Origin: Smittium mucronatum
Taxonomy: Eukaryota; Kickxellomycota; Harpellomycetes; Harpellales; Legeriomycetaceae
Length of the DNA stretch: 11,151 bases
NCBI GenBank assembly: GCA_001953115.1
Contig: LSSL01003252.1
Span: forward strand, 1 to 11,151
Reading direction: 5' to 3'
The notes beneath the pieces are model-generated. The model was given only the letters and a program-made list of their open reading frames with translations, did not search any database and was not told where the DNA came from. Both the position numbers and the translations under genes were made by a program. This document shows, in pieces, positions 1-8,387 of the stretch; positions within the stretch are counted from its first letter, which is position 1; every line of letters starts with the position of its first letter.

Positions 1-187
1 GATTTTTATTTTTAAATTCTGAATTATAACTATTTCCCATTGGTATATCTTTAATTCTTAATCCATGCAAGAAATAAACTAATTGTGCATTCTCTTTGAT
101 AGGGAGAGATTTACTATTAAATTACAAATTATCCTTAAGATTATATAGTTGTTTATGATAAAGAATAGATATATTTAATAAATGAAA
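1..187 (-). pseudogene. Decayed coding stretch running off the left edge, family unknown
   Basis: Read on the minus strand, one frame stays open from 187 down to a TAA at 124-122 and then for 40 more codons to the window edge. The second part includes the residues LPIKENAQLVYFLHGLR and ends in KDIPMGNSYNSEF, which has a natural amino-acid mix for a protein and is not a low-complexity Lys/Asn/Ile run. In DNA this rich in A and T a stop is expected about every 11 codons, so the length is suggestive but not conclusive. A further open piece in another minus frame (about 252-199) lies just upstream and would need a frameshift to join. No ATG start is evident. I do not recognise the family; the reading continues beyond the window, and adjacent sequence would decide whether this is the body of a gene or a fossil. 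Confidence 0.3.
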
Positions 188-963
188 TTAGAATCTCAGA
201 AGAAATCTTTTATTGGAAATTTATTAGATTCAATCAGTTCCTTTATTTCTATTTAATAGGCGATGATTGAATTCCGCTATGAGTATAATTTGAAAAGTAA
301 AAAAAATCAAGTATTGGAAAAAATCTCCCATTTATCAGAATTTGATTATACCGAAATATTTCCGCATTTAATTTTTTTTTTCTTAAAAAATTTAAAAATC
401 AAATCATTTTAATTTTAGAAAATAGGGATAGGAAGTACATTCAAAGAACGGAATATTAAATTAAAACTACAATTATTACTTAATGGGTAGATTTAATGCT
501 TAATAAGGTGGTTATTAATTCATAGGTGTTTTTTAAGAAAAAGCTCCATATAACTAATCACAAAAAAAAACAAGGTAAACTTTCACCTTTTTGAAAATTT
601 TCTTATCTTATTTAAATTGTATTATTATTAACTAATAAATTCGTTAAAAAATAAAACCTGTGGGGGAAAAAATTTTATGACCCAATTGGTCATAGCATTA
701 ATAAATTTCCTTTATTGAGGATCAATAACAAATGGATATTTTCAGTCGATAAATATCCTAATAAAACTTTTTGAAAAAGATGCGATAAAGAATTAACATT
801 TAAAACTTTCCACGTCCAAGTTCAAAAAAATGTAAATAAGATTTAAAAAAAATTCCAATAGATTTAAAAGTTTGTAAATTCGGATTATAAAAAAAAAAAG
901 TGATTTAAAAGAAATACTACTGACGAATTAAATTTTTTTTATAAAAAATGATGAGATCCTGTC

Positions 964-1537
964 AATTTTCTACATTTTAACCAAAGCTAAATGTCCCAAA
1001 GGTGTTTGACTAATCTAATTGACAAATGGAAATTTGATCAAATTGACATTTAATTTAAAAAAAAATTGGAAAATAATACCAATAACAGAAATTCGCATTT
1101 ATAAGATCTTTATATTAAATATCGCAATTATTTATTCAGAGCCCAATATTTTGGGTTGAAAACATAATTATCTGGTTTCTTCTGCCATAAAAATTAAATA
1201 AATTAGCATCTCTAATATAGATGAGTGCTTTTAACAGCATTACAAGATTTTTTAAGTGGTGGGTTTTTTTTTCATAAATTTGTGACCATATTAAAATTCA
1301 TAATATTTGAAATTTTTTAAACTTTAACATGAATTTTTTTTATCTCTAAGTTATTTATAAAGATAAAAAATAGTCTTTAAAATTTTCATTAACGGTGATA
1401 CCATTTTTTTGAAATTTAAATTGATTTGAAGAATTTTTAAATGCCCCTTCACCCATAAAATTATCAGATAAAAATTGTGATTATTTTAATAAATCTTCTT
1501 GAGCTTTATAGTCAGTCATAAATTTTTTTTCTTGTGC
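964..1537 (-). pseudogene. Decayed gene of unknown family in a single minus-strand frame
   Basis: One minus-strand frame (codons beginning at coordinates 1537, 1534 and so on) contains successive open runs of about 18, 41, 53, 20 and 14 codons separated by mostly single stops, at 1483, 1357, 1300, 1138, 1117, 1057, 1012 and 979. An ATG lies at 1519. The first two runs (MTDYKAQEDLLK, stop, SQFLSDNFMGEGAFKNSSNQ) are acidic and polar. The 53-codon run at 1297-1139 contains KNLVMLLKALIYIRDANLFN followed by FYGRR. Because the frame persists without indels, substitutions to stop codons seem to have been the main damage. No catalytic motif or known domain is recognisable, so no function is assigned. 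It could belong with the other minus-strand remnants between 2830 and 1, which together would make one large dead gene. Confidence 0.4.
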
Positions 1538-1746
1538 TCAAATATTTTTAAAAATAAGAATGAATACGTTTACTGAGTCATTAATTAAAATCTCAAGAAT
1601 CTATGCCCGCTAAACTTGCACAATCTTGATTTTATTAGATTTATAAGGCATAATATTAACTTAAAACCACATATCTATCAAAAATTATGACAATTATGAT
1701 GTATAAAATTGCCGAAATGGAAAAAATAGAGACAAATCATTCAACT

Positions 1747-2100
1747 TTAATAAATCAATATCTTATTGGTAAAATTTTAAATTTTTTTAAATCCAAATTC
1801 GCAAAGTTTTAAATATACCGGTTATTATTTGTAATTTAATGGATTTTTTTTTAAAAGATTACATTCTTTTATATTGAACGTGAAAATTTGTACCTAACCA
1901 TAATACATGAAATTCATCCTTTTTAAAAAAAGAAGGCTGAAAAAACAGATTTAGGGAACACGATCCCAAGATATTTTATTTACTGAATTTTAATTCGACA
2001 GAAAAATACGTATAGAAATTTAATTGCCTATTTTTCGGGGGAGGGGTGGGGGGTTAAAAGGTGATTCAAAGTGTTAATGATCACTAATTTTGCCTAAAAA
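1747..2100 (-). pseudogene. Decayed minus-strand coding stretch with a Pro-rich segment, family unknown
   Basis: A single minus frame from 2100 to 1747 keeps open runs of 8 to 20 codons between stops over 118 codons. One run, HFESPFNPPPLPRKIGN at 2073-2023, is encoded in part by a C-rich tract that appears as the G-rich tract 2037-2053 on the plus strand. Later runs include SWDRVP, KRMNFMYYG and FNIKECNLLKKNPLNYK. The Cys, Trp and Pro content is unusual for random A/T-rich DNA. The stop density is close to chance in places, so this call is weaker than the one at 964-1537. No family is recognised. It may be an upstream part of the same dead gene. Confidence 0.25.
2037..2053 (+). other. G-rich tract (G5-A-G4-T-G6)
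   Basis: Seventeen bases consist of 15 G with single A and T interruptions, in a region where G is otherwise scarce. Three uninterrupted G-runs are visible. A canonical four-run G-quadruplex is not complete, although a two-layer or intermolecular form is possible. On the minus strand the tract falls inside an open run and would encode consecutive prolines, so it may simply be a leftover of a proline-rich coding segment. Confidence 0.6.
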
Positions 2101-2207
2101 AGATTGATTATTTTCTCTTGCTAAGTATAAAACTATCCCAATGAAGCTTTTTTAATTATCGCATTCCATTAAACTATAAATCCGTGATTTGAAATTATTT
2201 AAGCTAT

Positions 2208-2233
2208 AAGGACTCCCATTCTTGGAGTTTTTT
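2208..2233 (+). other. Short hairpin followed by T-run
   Basis: AAGGACTCC and GGAGTTTTT can pair over nine positions, with two G-T wobbles, around a 7-base loop; the 3' side continues into a T-run. It resembles a bacterial intrinsic terminator in form. The window otherwise looks eukaryotic, no gene ends just upstream on the plus strand, and such structures arise by chance in A/T-rich DNA. It is recorded as a structure only, without an assigned role. Confidence 0.25.
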
Positions 2234-2609
2234 AAAAGTTTTATAAAAAATGTTTATCCAAGTTTACCGAGTAACACATGAGGATTAGAAATCCCATATT
2301 AAAAATCTTAGCTTCATTATAAAATAGATGAATTTAAATATCTTTAATGCTCATAAATGAAAATTATATTCATTCTATAGTGTTTATTAATGGTTATCTA
2401 AAATTTATCCTCATTTTATCTATTTTTTTTAAACCTTTATTCTTCTATAAAATTTTTTCAGACTCATTTCAAACTTTTATCATGATTTAAAATTTTAATA
2501 AAGAATATATTTCTTTCAAATTTTGGAAACTGTCAATTTTTTATCAATAAATAGTAATGCATAAAATTATTTGGAAAAAATATACCTAGATAATTGGTAT
2601 TGACTTTCA

Positions 2610-2782
2610 AGTGGGGAAATCAAACTTGTTAAGTGAGACTTTTTGACTCAATTTGTTATTTGTAAAATTATTTTCCATAAAAATGCAAGATATCAAAAAA
2701 TATTTTAGATTAATTCATCCCAAAAGCTTTACTGTCCCATATAAATTCAAATCTGATAAAAATCATTTTTTTTATTCATAAA
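2610..2782 (-). pseudogene. Possible decayed coding stretch, strand uncertain
   Basis: This short region is open on both strands. On the minus strand a 35-codon run at 2714-2610 contains SCIFMENNFTNNKLSQKVS, and on the plus strand a 44-codon run at 2647-2778 contains KKYFRLIHPKSFTVPYKFK. The neighbouring remnants favour the minus strand, but the plus run is longer. Neither has a start codon or a recognised motif. It is probably an old coding fragment, with strand and family undecided. Confidence 0.25.
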
Positions 2783-3026
2783 TTAAACGGATGGCATCAA
2801 ATAAATTCCTCAAAATTTTAATCACACTTTAATTTATTTCTCGATTCTGTTTTTAATCCATTGAAAAAAATCTCAATTAATAAAAAAAGAATCCCATGCA
2901 AAGTACAGAAATCATCTAGACCAAAAAATTGAGCATAATTTACGTATTTATTTAATTTTTGTAGGTAATAAAAACAATTATTGTAATTTCTTTCATATTC
3001 TTTCTAAATTATTTTTGGTTAACTCT

Positions 3027-4642
3027 TCACAACGAATTTTTTCTACATATATTTTTTTCACAAAATCCACATAGTCGAGAGTTAATTATCGACTTTATTG
3101 AAGGAAACTTGAATAGCCTCTTTATTTTGACTCTTTTCTCGTCTTCGCTTTATAAAATATTTTGTTAATCCAAAAAAATATTTCGGGAGCCAATTTGTTC
3201 CCCATTTCTCCCCTTTTTCGATCTTTTAGCTATTCTTGGCTTTATCATTGATAGCGACACTGAAATTAAGTTATTTTTCCCTTTCAAGTGCTTTGTTTAA
3301 TTTATTAACTAGGGCATATATTCTCCCAAAAAAATATGCAATGGCACCACAAATTTCGATAAAATTCTCTAAAATTTTATTTATAATCTATTTAAACTTT
3401 TACTTGTTTATATTCTCGTTTTAATTTTTCTAAATTATTAAACCATCTCCATATGTAGTTATACTTTATTATTATTTAGGGCTTTTTTTATAGTATGGAT
3501 AAATTTTATTTTTAAAGTGCATTTATGTATTCAGAACTACTGATTTATAAGGCTATGGTACGCATGAAACCAGTTTTGCATTATTCCTGGACTCAAAAAT
3601 ACTATATTTATCTTGCTTAATTTTAGATTGTATGAAATTTTTGGACATAATTTTTTTGTTTTTCCTTACAGCCACGTCCAGTTTTAAGCCTCTAGATAAT
3701 AATTTTTTTGCCAAATGTTATTTTGTAATTTTTCTTTTTTCAAAGACTGTTTTTTAGAGCCACAGCATGGTTTTTTCAATATCCCCAAAAAGTTTTTCTT
3801 CAGAAAAAAATATTCTTTTATACTTTCTTTCCAATAATATGGAATAACATATAGGGAATATTATTCTTACTATTACAGAACCAAAATATACCAATTCCAT
3901 ATTTTTCTTGTGTTATTGGTATACATCGTTTAAAACAAAATTTATGTTTAAATGGGACCGATTTTTCAACAACGGTTATATTATCAATAAGAGGATAGTG
4001 ATTTCTAAGATTCAAATTTATAATTACCCAAGTTCTCCTATAGGAACTAGCTTATTTTTATCCGCCTTTGAGCTATTTTTTTCTTTTTCTTCAAAACTCG
4101 ATTTAAGAGAGATTTATTAAATATTTTTTTCCATATTTTCTATAAAAACTAGTTGGAATACAAAATTGAACAATATTCGGATGTATAAAATTTAGAGTCT
4201 TTAAAAACAACCTTCATTATTAATAGCCAAATTTATTTTTTAAGCTCTAAATTATCCAAAAAAATTCAATTACTATCCTCCTTTTTGACGATATCATTGG
4301 CAAATTTAACCTTTGTTTTAATAATTTTGTAATCAAAAAAATAAAATAAACATTTATAGTTTCTTCAATATATTTTCCTCTTGGAAAAGTTTTTTTTTAG
4401 TTTTCCTATAATTATGTTTTTTGATTTCATGCTAATATTATTTTTTAATATAGGTAACATTCGGTACCATCCTTCTGCAAAATTATATCTCTAATTTCAC
4501 CCAACTCAAACTCAACTTCTAAGAGAATTATTATTTATTCGCATTTATCGTCATCCAATTCACACAAAATATCATTTCATTAATAACAGAGGATTTATTT
4601 GATTTCATCGAGAATATGCAAAATTTCTAAAGACTCGTCTAT
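3027..4642 (-). pseudogene. Fossil piggyBac-family transposase
   Basis: A broken reading frame of about 1.6 kb on the minus strand matches the order of a piggyBac DDE transposase (DDE_Tnp_1_7 type), which cuts and pastes DNA at TTAA sites. From the N-terminus I read: an acidic stretch (ELDDDKCE and EVEFELGEIRD, 4642-4448); KADKNKLVPIGELG (4113-4027); then, after a frameshift, NITVVEKSVPFKHKFC and KRCIPITQEKYGIGIFWFC (4051-3821), the block that in piggyBac reads as a DE pair, FRGR-like, then a Y-P-K-KYGIK-like string. After a further frameshift come LAKKLLSRGLKLD and VRKNKKIMSKNF (3717-3558), equivalent to the GT-R-NRK block. A frame with YNYIWRWF (about 3460) follows at the place of the YN-M-GVD block. 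Near the end a Lys/Arg-rich part precedes RLCGFCEKNICRKNSL (3149-3030), like the start of the C-terminal Cys-rich domain. The first catalytic Asp reads Val, several stops and at least three frameshifts are present, and the full span fits the usual 500-600 residues. It is dead. I see no convincing terminal repeats. Confidence 0.85.
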
Positions 4643-4741
4643 TTAAATAGCATTTATGTTGCTTCTAAATACATAGAATAACGCAGAATTATTTAAATCA
4701 ATAATAGAAATTATTATTTTGTCTTTTTTTTTTTTCAATTT

Positions 4742-5746
4742 ATACAAATTTAGAAGAGATAATTAAAAAGTTATATTCAAAATATATCCAGAAATATGAC
4801 TATTTCGAAAGCATAAAATATTTTATTTTATTTTATTATTTTTATTTAGCATTTTTATAATTTAAATATACGAATATCGATATTAATTTTATCTTATATT
4901 TTTAATATTGTTAAAGAATTGATTCTATATAAACTCTAGAAATGAAATCTTAAATTGTGAAATCATCGAAATAGGCACATTTTTTCAACGAGTTATAGTA
5001 AAAATTCGGTTATATGTGTGATTTTTTCTTTCTTGAAGGATAAGTGTTAAAGTCCTCAGTAATTGGTAGTCTTATGGGATATATTTTCTTAAACAGAGAT
5101 AAAATAAAATGAAAGAAGTTTTATCGAATAATATTAGCCCCATTGGTTTTAAATTTAAATAATTTAAAATTTACCGAAGTATAAGCGAGTGATAGTATTA
5201 TTGAAGCTATCGTTGTATATTATTTTTTTAAAAAAATTGATAATTATCAGAACAGTTTTTAGATATCAATAGGGTAATTCCAAAATAAATCAGTTGAAAC
5301 TTTAGCTTCCGGTGTTACAGAAAGACCATTGATGATAATATATAAAACATTTAAAAATAATTTGACTAATTTTTATAATAAAACTAATAAAACTTAATAT
5401 TAGTTTTTTTCAAAAAAATGCCATAATATTTGATATATTTCAAAAGTGTATTTTGATTAAAATATAAAGTCTATTTTACAAAAAAAATTTATGTTAGATT
5501 TAAATTTTTTGGCGTCAAATTATACCTATTTTAAACTCTTGTATTTAAGATCTATTTATTTTATATCATTTGAAAATGAAAAAAAATAGTCAAAAGTTAA
5601 ATAAGAGCTATAAATTCCACGTATAGCAAAAATAACTTAAGAAGACGCATTAATTGATTTTTTGATTCATAATTTAGTAATTGTATCTCAGAATAAGTTT
5701 TTTTTGTACCGGTTACATTAAAAATATATCCCAATAAAAAAGAAAC
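4742..5746 (-). pseudogene. Decayed gene of unknown family upstream of the piggyBac fossil
   Basis: The minus strand carries a 49-codon open run at 5746-5600 that begins with a hydrophobic stretch (VSFLLGYIFNVTGTKKTYSE) and continues with SEIQLLNYESKNQLMRLLK. Then, in another frame, runs of 37 (5372-5262, with NGLSVTPEAKVSTDLFWNYP), 32 (5219-5124), 36 (5120-5013, with KKIYPIRLPITEDFNTYPSR), 19 and 12 codons follow each other, separated mostly by single stops. Such consecutive long runs in one frame are unlikely by chance at this base composition. At least one frameshift lies between 5600 and 5372. A signal-peptide-like start and a basic patch (SRKKKSH) are visible, but I recognise no domain. 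It lies on the same strand as the piggyBac remnant and ends about 100 bases before it. It could be an unrelated decayed host gene or a second gene of a composite element. Confidence 0.45.
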
Positions 5747-6420
5747 TTAAATTTAAATTCACCGTTTTACACTAAAAATCTAAGATAATATTATTAAATA
5801 TTCCATATATGATATTTGTGATGCTATTTCTCTTAATAATAATATTTAAATAAAAATAATTAATCGTCGAAATATAATTATTTAGCTCGATTATTAAAAA
5901 TCGGAAAAATGAATAAAATGAAATGAAAGATAATTATGCAGTTTTTTAGAATATTCGATTTTTTTTTTGTTTAAATCAGAAAAATTTAAGCTTTCAATCT
6001 ATGAATTTTGTAATTGTGGCAAAAAAAAGCTACTAATTTATGTTACTATTTTTCAAATTCGTTTTAAATTTATTTTAACTTTATATTCTACCTAATTTTT
6101 TTTATATCTCCCAAATCTAATTTTAAATTATAAAATAATAGCCAAATTTATCTAAAATCTCCCAAAATCTTTCTTTATTATAAAAACCTCAATATTACCC
6201 AAATTAGATTGAATAAATTGAGATTTTTTACCAATATTATTTTTTTATTGGAAAAAATAATCAAATGGATAAAACTTCGCAAGAAAATTATAATGAAATT
6301 TCGAAAAAATACGAATAACACATTTAAAAACAATCCAGAAAGTATTAGTTAACAAAAAGCCCTGATAGAGTAAATAATCACACAAATAAATTTAAAATAA
6401 TAAATAAAAAGGTGTTATAA
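5747..6420. other. A/T-rich stretch without a gene
   Basis: No supportable gene or RNA was found. The longest open runs on either strand are about 20 codons (for example a minus run containing KERFWEILDKFGYYF near 6175-6130, and a plus ATG run at 6265-6318). Two near-copies of the motif ATCTCCCAAA(A)TCT lie about 50 bases apart near 6107 and 6157. Composition shifts from mixed to A-biased on the plus strand after about 6250. Confidence 0.5.
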
Positions 6421-6423
6421 CAC
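6412..6423. repeat. 12-bp perfect palindrome GTGTTATAACAC
   Basis: The 12 bases equal their own reverse complement. The palindrome does not extend outward. A site of this kind can bind a dimeric protein, but short AT-rich palindromes are common and no adjacent gene supports a regulatory role. Confidence 0.4.
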
Positions 6424-6707
6424 ATATTTGATGTCTCCATTAAAAATTTTTTGAAAATAAGAAAATAAAACCTCAAATATCTTAAATATTTTTTATTTAT
6501 AATAAATATATGCGCTTTAAAAATATCTTAGTTTAATTTAATAACCTTGGAACTATAAATATTAAAAAATTTGCGATAATAAAAAGGAAAAATAATTAAA
6601 GTCTATGATGATATCTTTTATTCAAGAATTTTTTTGGGATATTAATTGATATTATTTATATTTAAAAAATTATATAAAACAAAATATAACTAAAATATGA
6701 TATTGGC

Positions 6708-6899
6708 ATGCTCTTTTGGAAAAAAATAATGAAAAAGAAGATACTTAAATTTTTTTTGTACAATTACTTATGGATTATGCTTTGTTTTGGAAAAAAGTCA
6801 ATCAATATGATATTTATTAATTTAAAGAGGGTAAAAAGGCCAAATAATAATAATTTTATATCACATAGAATGCCCCAGATGGGCCAAATAAAAGAATAG
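6708..6899 (+). CDS. Small hypothetical ORF, 63 codons
   Basis: An uninterrupted frame runs from an ATG at 6708 to a TAG at 6897-6899. A second in-frame ATG lies at 6729. The product would be strongly basic and Lys/Asn/Ile/Phe-rich, with a hydrophobic centre (FFLYNYLWIMLCFG) that might be one membrane-spanning segment and a basic tail (LKRVKRPNNNN, then SHRMPQMGQIKE). The composition follows what A-rich DNA encodes by default, so an accidental ORF is quite possible. Just upstream, at about 6421-6690, a plus frame shows runs of 15, 19, 8 and 17 codons (for instance IIKVYDDIFYSRIFLGY) and may be a weak fossil coding stretch. No family is recognised and no promoter is evident. Confidence 0.2.
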   Translation: MLFWKKIMKKKILKFFLYNYLWIMLCFGKKSINMIFINLKRVKRPNNNNFISHRMPQMGQIKE

Positions 6900-7731
6900 A
6901 TAGTTCGAACTTAAGATTTACATATTTTTTTCATTTAAAATATTTTAAAATAAAAAACTTTCGACAATTTTGGTCTAAAATACTCATAGAAAATGAAAAA
7001 TTATGAGAAATTTATATAAAATACAAAAAAAATAGTACATTATAAATAAAGTATTTAAAAGCTATATTTTTCTTGAATAACTCAGGTGATTTTTATTTCA
7101 GAATTCCTTGAAATATAGATCAATAAATTTTTGTTTATGTTCCCAGATATAAAAAAGAAACATAGTTTTAGTGATATATAGGTCTTTTTTAAAAAGCGCG
7201 TGAATTAATTTCGGAAATATAAACGGTTTTAAAAAAGTGAAAGTAACCTGTTTATTAAAGACAAAATCTAATTTAATATTGGCATTTTTTCATCATATTT
7301 ACATTAAGACATCTCTTCTCGGCCAGATTTATGTTACTAAGATAGAATTATACTGTTTATAATCAAAATAAAAATACTGCATACTGCATACATTTTAAAA
7401 AGAAATTTTTATCAATAAATATGATAAAAATATCATCTAATTTTAAAAATTCAAATTTAAAAAAAATGATAGATTTGCCAAAATTATTGAAAAAATATAT
7501 AGATTTTTAAATCTGTACTGATTCAACGGTTTGAAAAAAAAATATCCAATTAAATATTTTAGTAAAATTTAATTTAAAAGCTAAGAATAAAAGCAATCCA
7601 CTTTAAATAATATGCATTTGAAATAATTTTAACAGTTAAAACGTGTAAAAATTACGACAATAAAGGTCTATCCCTTCATTTCCAGAATATACGTGGCATT
7701 TGATGCATCCTGATGAAAGATAAGTACGTGT
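6900..7731. other. A/T-rich stretch without a supported gene
   Basis: No intact gene is visible. A plus-strand ATG run at 7421-7510 (29 codons, MIKISSNFKNSNLKKMIDLP) is followed in the same frame by runs of 7 and 23 codons, which might be an old coding fragment but is weak. A short tandem of the 7-mer ATACTGC (about 2.6 copies) occurs around 7375-7391. The segment ends where the left arm of the inverted-repeat element becomes recognisable. Confidence 0.45.
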
Positions 7732-7756
7732 AAAAAAAAATGGTGAAAAAATTTCA

Positions 7757-7768
7757 GCGCAATTGCGC
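7757..7768. repeat. 12-bp GC-rich palindrome GCGCAATTGCGC (left arm)
   Basis: This is a perfect 12-bp palindrome, rich in G and C in very A/T-rich surroundings, about 25 bases inside the recognisable outer edge of the arm. The identical site lies at 11115-11126 in the right arm. Its subterminal position suggests a transposase or host-factor binding site, which is inference only. Confidence 0.6.
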
Positions 7769-7827
7769 GTCTTTCTTAGAATTATTTATCTTATATAAAC
7801 GCAAGCTCTCTAAAAACGATACAAAGT

Positions 7828-7977
7828 CTATTCTGATTACGGTTCCGAAAACAAGTTAATTCCGATTCTCAATTTTAAAACTCGGAAAAGCCTATTCTGA
7901 GTCCGAAAGCTCAGCGAGGCCAATTTTGATTTAGAAAAATTAGAAAATCAGACTCCGATTCATATTACGACCCGATT
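7828..7977 (+). promoter_or_regulatory. Cluster of short CCGA-type direct and inverted repeats in the arm, possible transposase-binding region
   Basis: Within 150 bases the motif CTATTCTGA plus (T)CCGAAA occurs twice (7828-7850 and 7892-7907). CCGATT-type copies occur at 7862, 7955 and 7972, with a reverse-orientation CTCGG at 7881-7885. The region is notably more GC-rich than its surroundings, and the same cluster is present inverted in the right arm. Subterminal clusters of short repeats are typical binding sites for DNA-transposon transposases. No experimental signal can be seen in the sequence itself. Confidence 0.4.
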
Positions 7978-8101
7978 AACTAACTTATGTGAGACAGATT
8001 TAAAGGTTAAACCCCAAAATTAACCCATTTTTGATTGCCATATTGGTATTGAAAGTAATATTTAATAAGTATTACTCATTTACTAAATATTATTTCATCT
8101 C

Positions 8102-8335
8102 TTGCAGCAATACTTTAAAGAAAGCGATGTTGATTTTACTCCTATCTTTATAGAAATATATATCTTTTGCTTCTTAAAAAGCCAAGAGAAGTTTGATAGA
8201 AGGGAAGTATTGTTAAACATTAACACTTATAATTTTCTCTATATAATGATCACATATTTTCCATTTAATACAAAAGAAACAAACCTTATTGCAAAGTTTA
8301 AATTTATTTTAATCTTTATTCCACTTTACACATAA
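8102..8335 (+). CDS. 77-codon ORF inside the left arm, unknown
   Basis: The frame is open from 8087 to a TAA at 8333-8335. There is no ATG at its start; the first usable codon is a TTG at 8102. The bases just before it (pyrimidine-rich, then TTGCAG) resemble a eukaryotic 3' splice site, so the stretch might be an exon. The predicted peptide is hydrophobic in its second half (FIEIYIFCFL; FKFILIFIPLYT) with a charged centre (KSQEKFDRREVLL). The same ORF is present in the right arm with three base changes, of which two are silent and one changes Ser to Asn. It lies about 50 bases upstream of the transposase ATG and in a different frame. No family is recognised, and its openness may simply reflect the overall youth of the arms. 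Confidence 0.25.
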   Translation: MQQYFKESDVDFTPIFIEIYIFCFLKSQEKFDRREVLLNINTYNFLYIMITYFPFNTKETNLIAKFKFILIFIPLYT

Positions 8336-8378
8336 CTACTCCTAACCTGGTTGTTTATTTTAAGGCCTGTGTTAAATC

Positions 8379-8387
8379 TATATATAA
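8379..8387 (+). promoter_or_regulatory. TATA-like sequence directly before the transposase ATG
   Basis: TATATATAA lies immediately upstream of the ATG at 8388. It could be a TATA box for a gene with almost no 5' untranslated region, as described in compact AT-rich eukaryotes such as microsporidia, or only chance in A/T-rich DNA. The identical site and ATG occur inverted in the right arm (near 10496-10504), so each arm would point a promoter inward. Confidence 0.3.

Noticed and set aside
263..412. 49-codon plus-strand ATG ORF (MIEFRYEYNLKSKKNQ)
   Set aside because: It is short and without homology that I recognise. A frame-shifted continuation after the T-run at 371-382 is possible, but neighbouring remnants are on the other strand. 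It may still be a coding relic.
655..846. Plus-strand frame of 63 codons with one internal TGA (contains NNKWIFSVDKYPNKTF)
   Set aside because: The minus strand is equally open over 50 codons in the same place, so strand and reality cannot be decided; a FLYWCH-like or transposase zinc finger was considered but no ligand pattern holds.
2208..2233. Bacterial-type intrinsic terminator
   Set aside because: The window has eukaryotic transposons and no upstream plus-strand gene; only the hairpin itself is recorded.
2596..2634. Plus-strand string with VGKSNLLS, like a GTPase P-loop
   Set aside because: The spacing of the preceding Gly is one residue too long and no WDTAGQE, NKxD or other GTPase motif follows in any frame, so it is taken as coincidence.
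3236..3424. 62-codon hydrophobic plus-strand ORF
   Set aside because: It starts at TTG and is the antisense of the Lys/Arg-rich C-terminal part of the piggyBac remnant; the Leu/Ile/Phe composition is what the reverse of an A-rich coding strand gives.
3908..4120. 70-codon plus-strand ORF
   Set aside because: It lies antisense to the piggyBac block around the catalytic Asp (minus 4051-3821), which has clear family similarity, and it lacks an ATG start.
5278..5397. 39-codon plus-strand open run (contains SVETLASGVTERPLMI)
   Set aside because: The minus strand here has a 37-codon run that continues in frame with further long runs, so the minus reading is preferred; the plus run is isolated.
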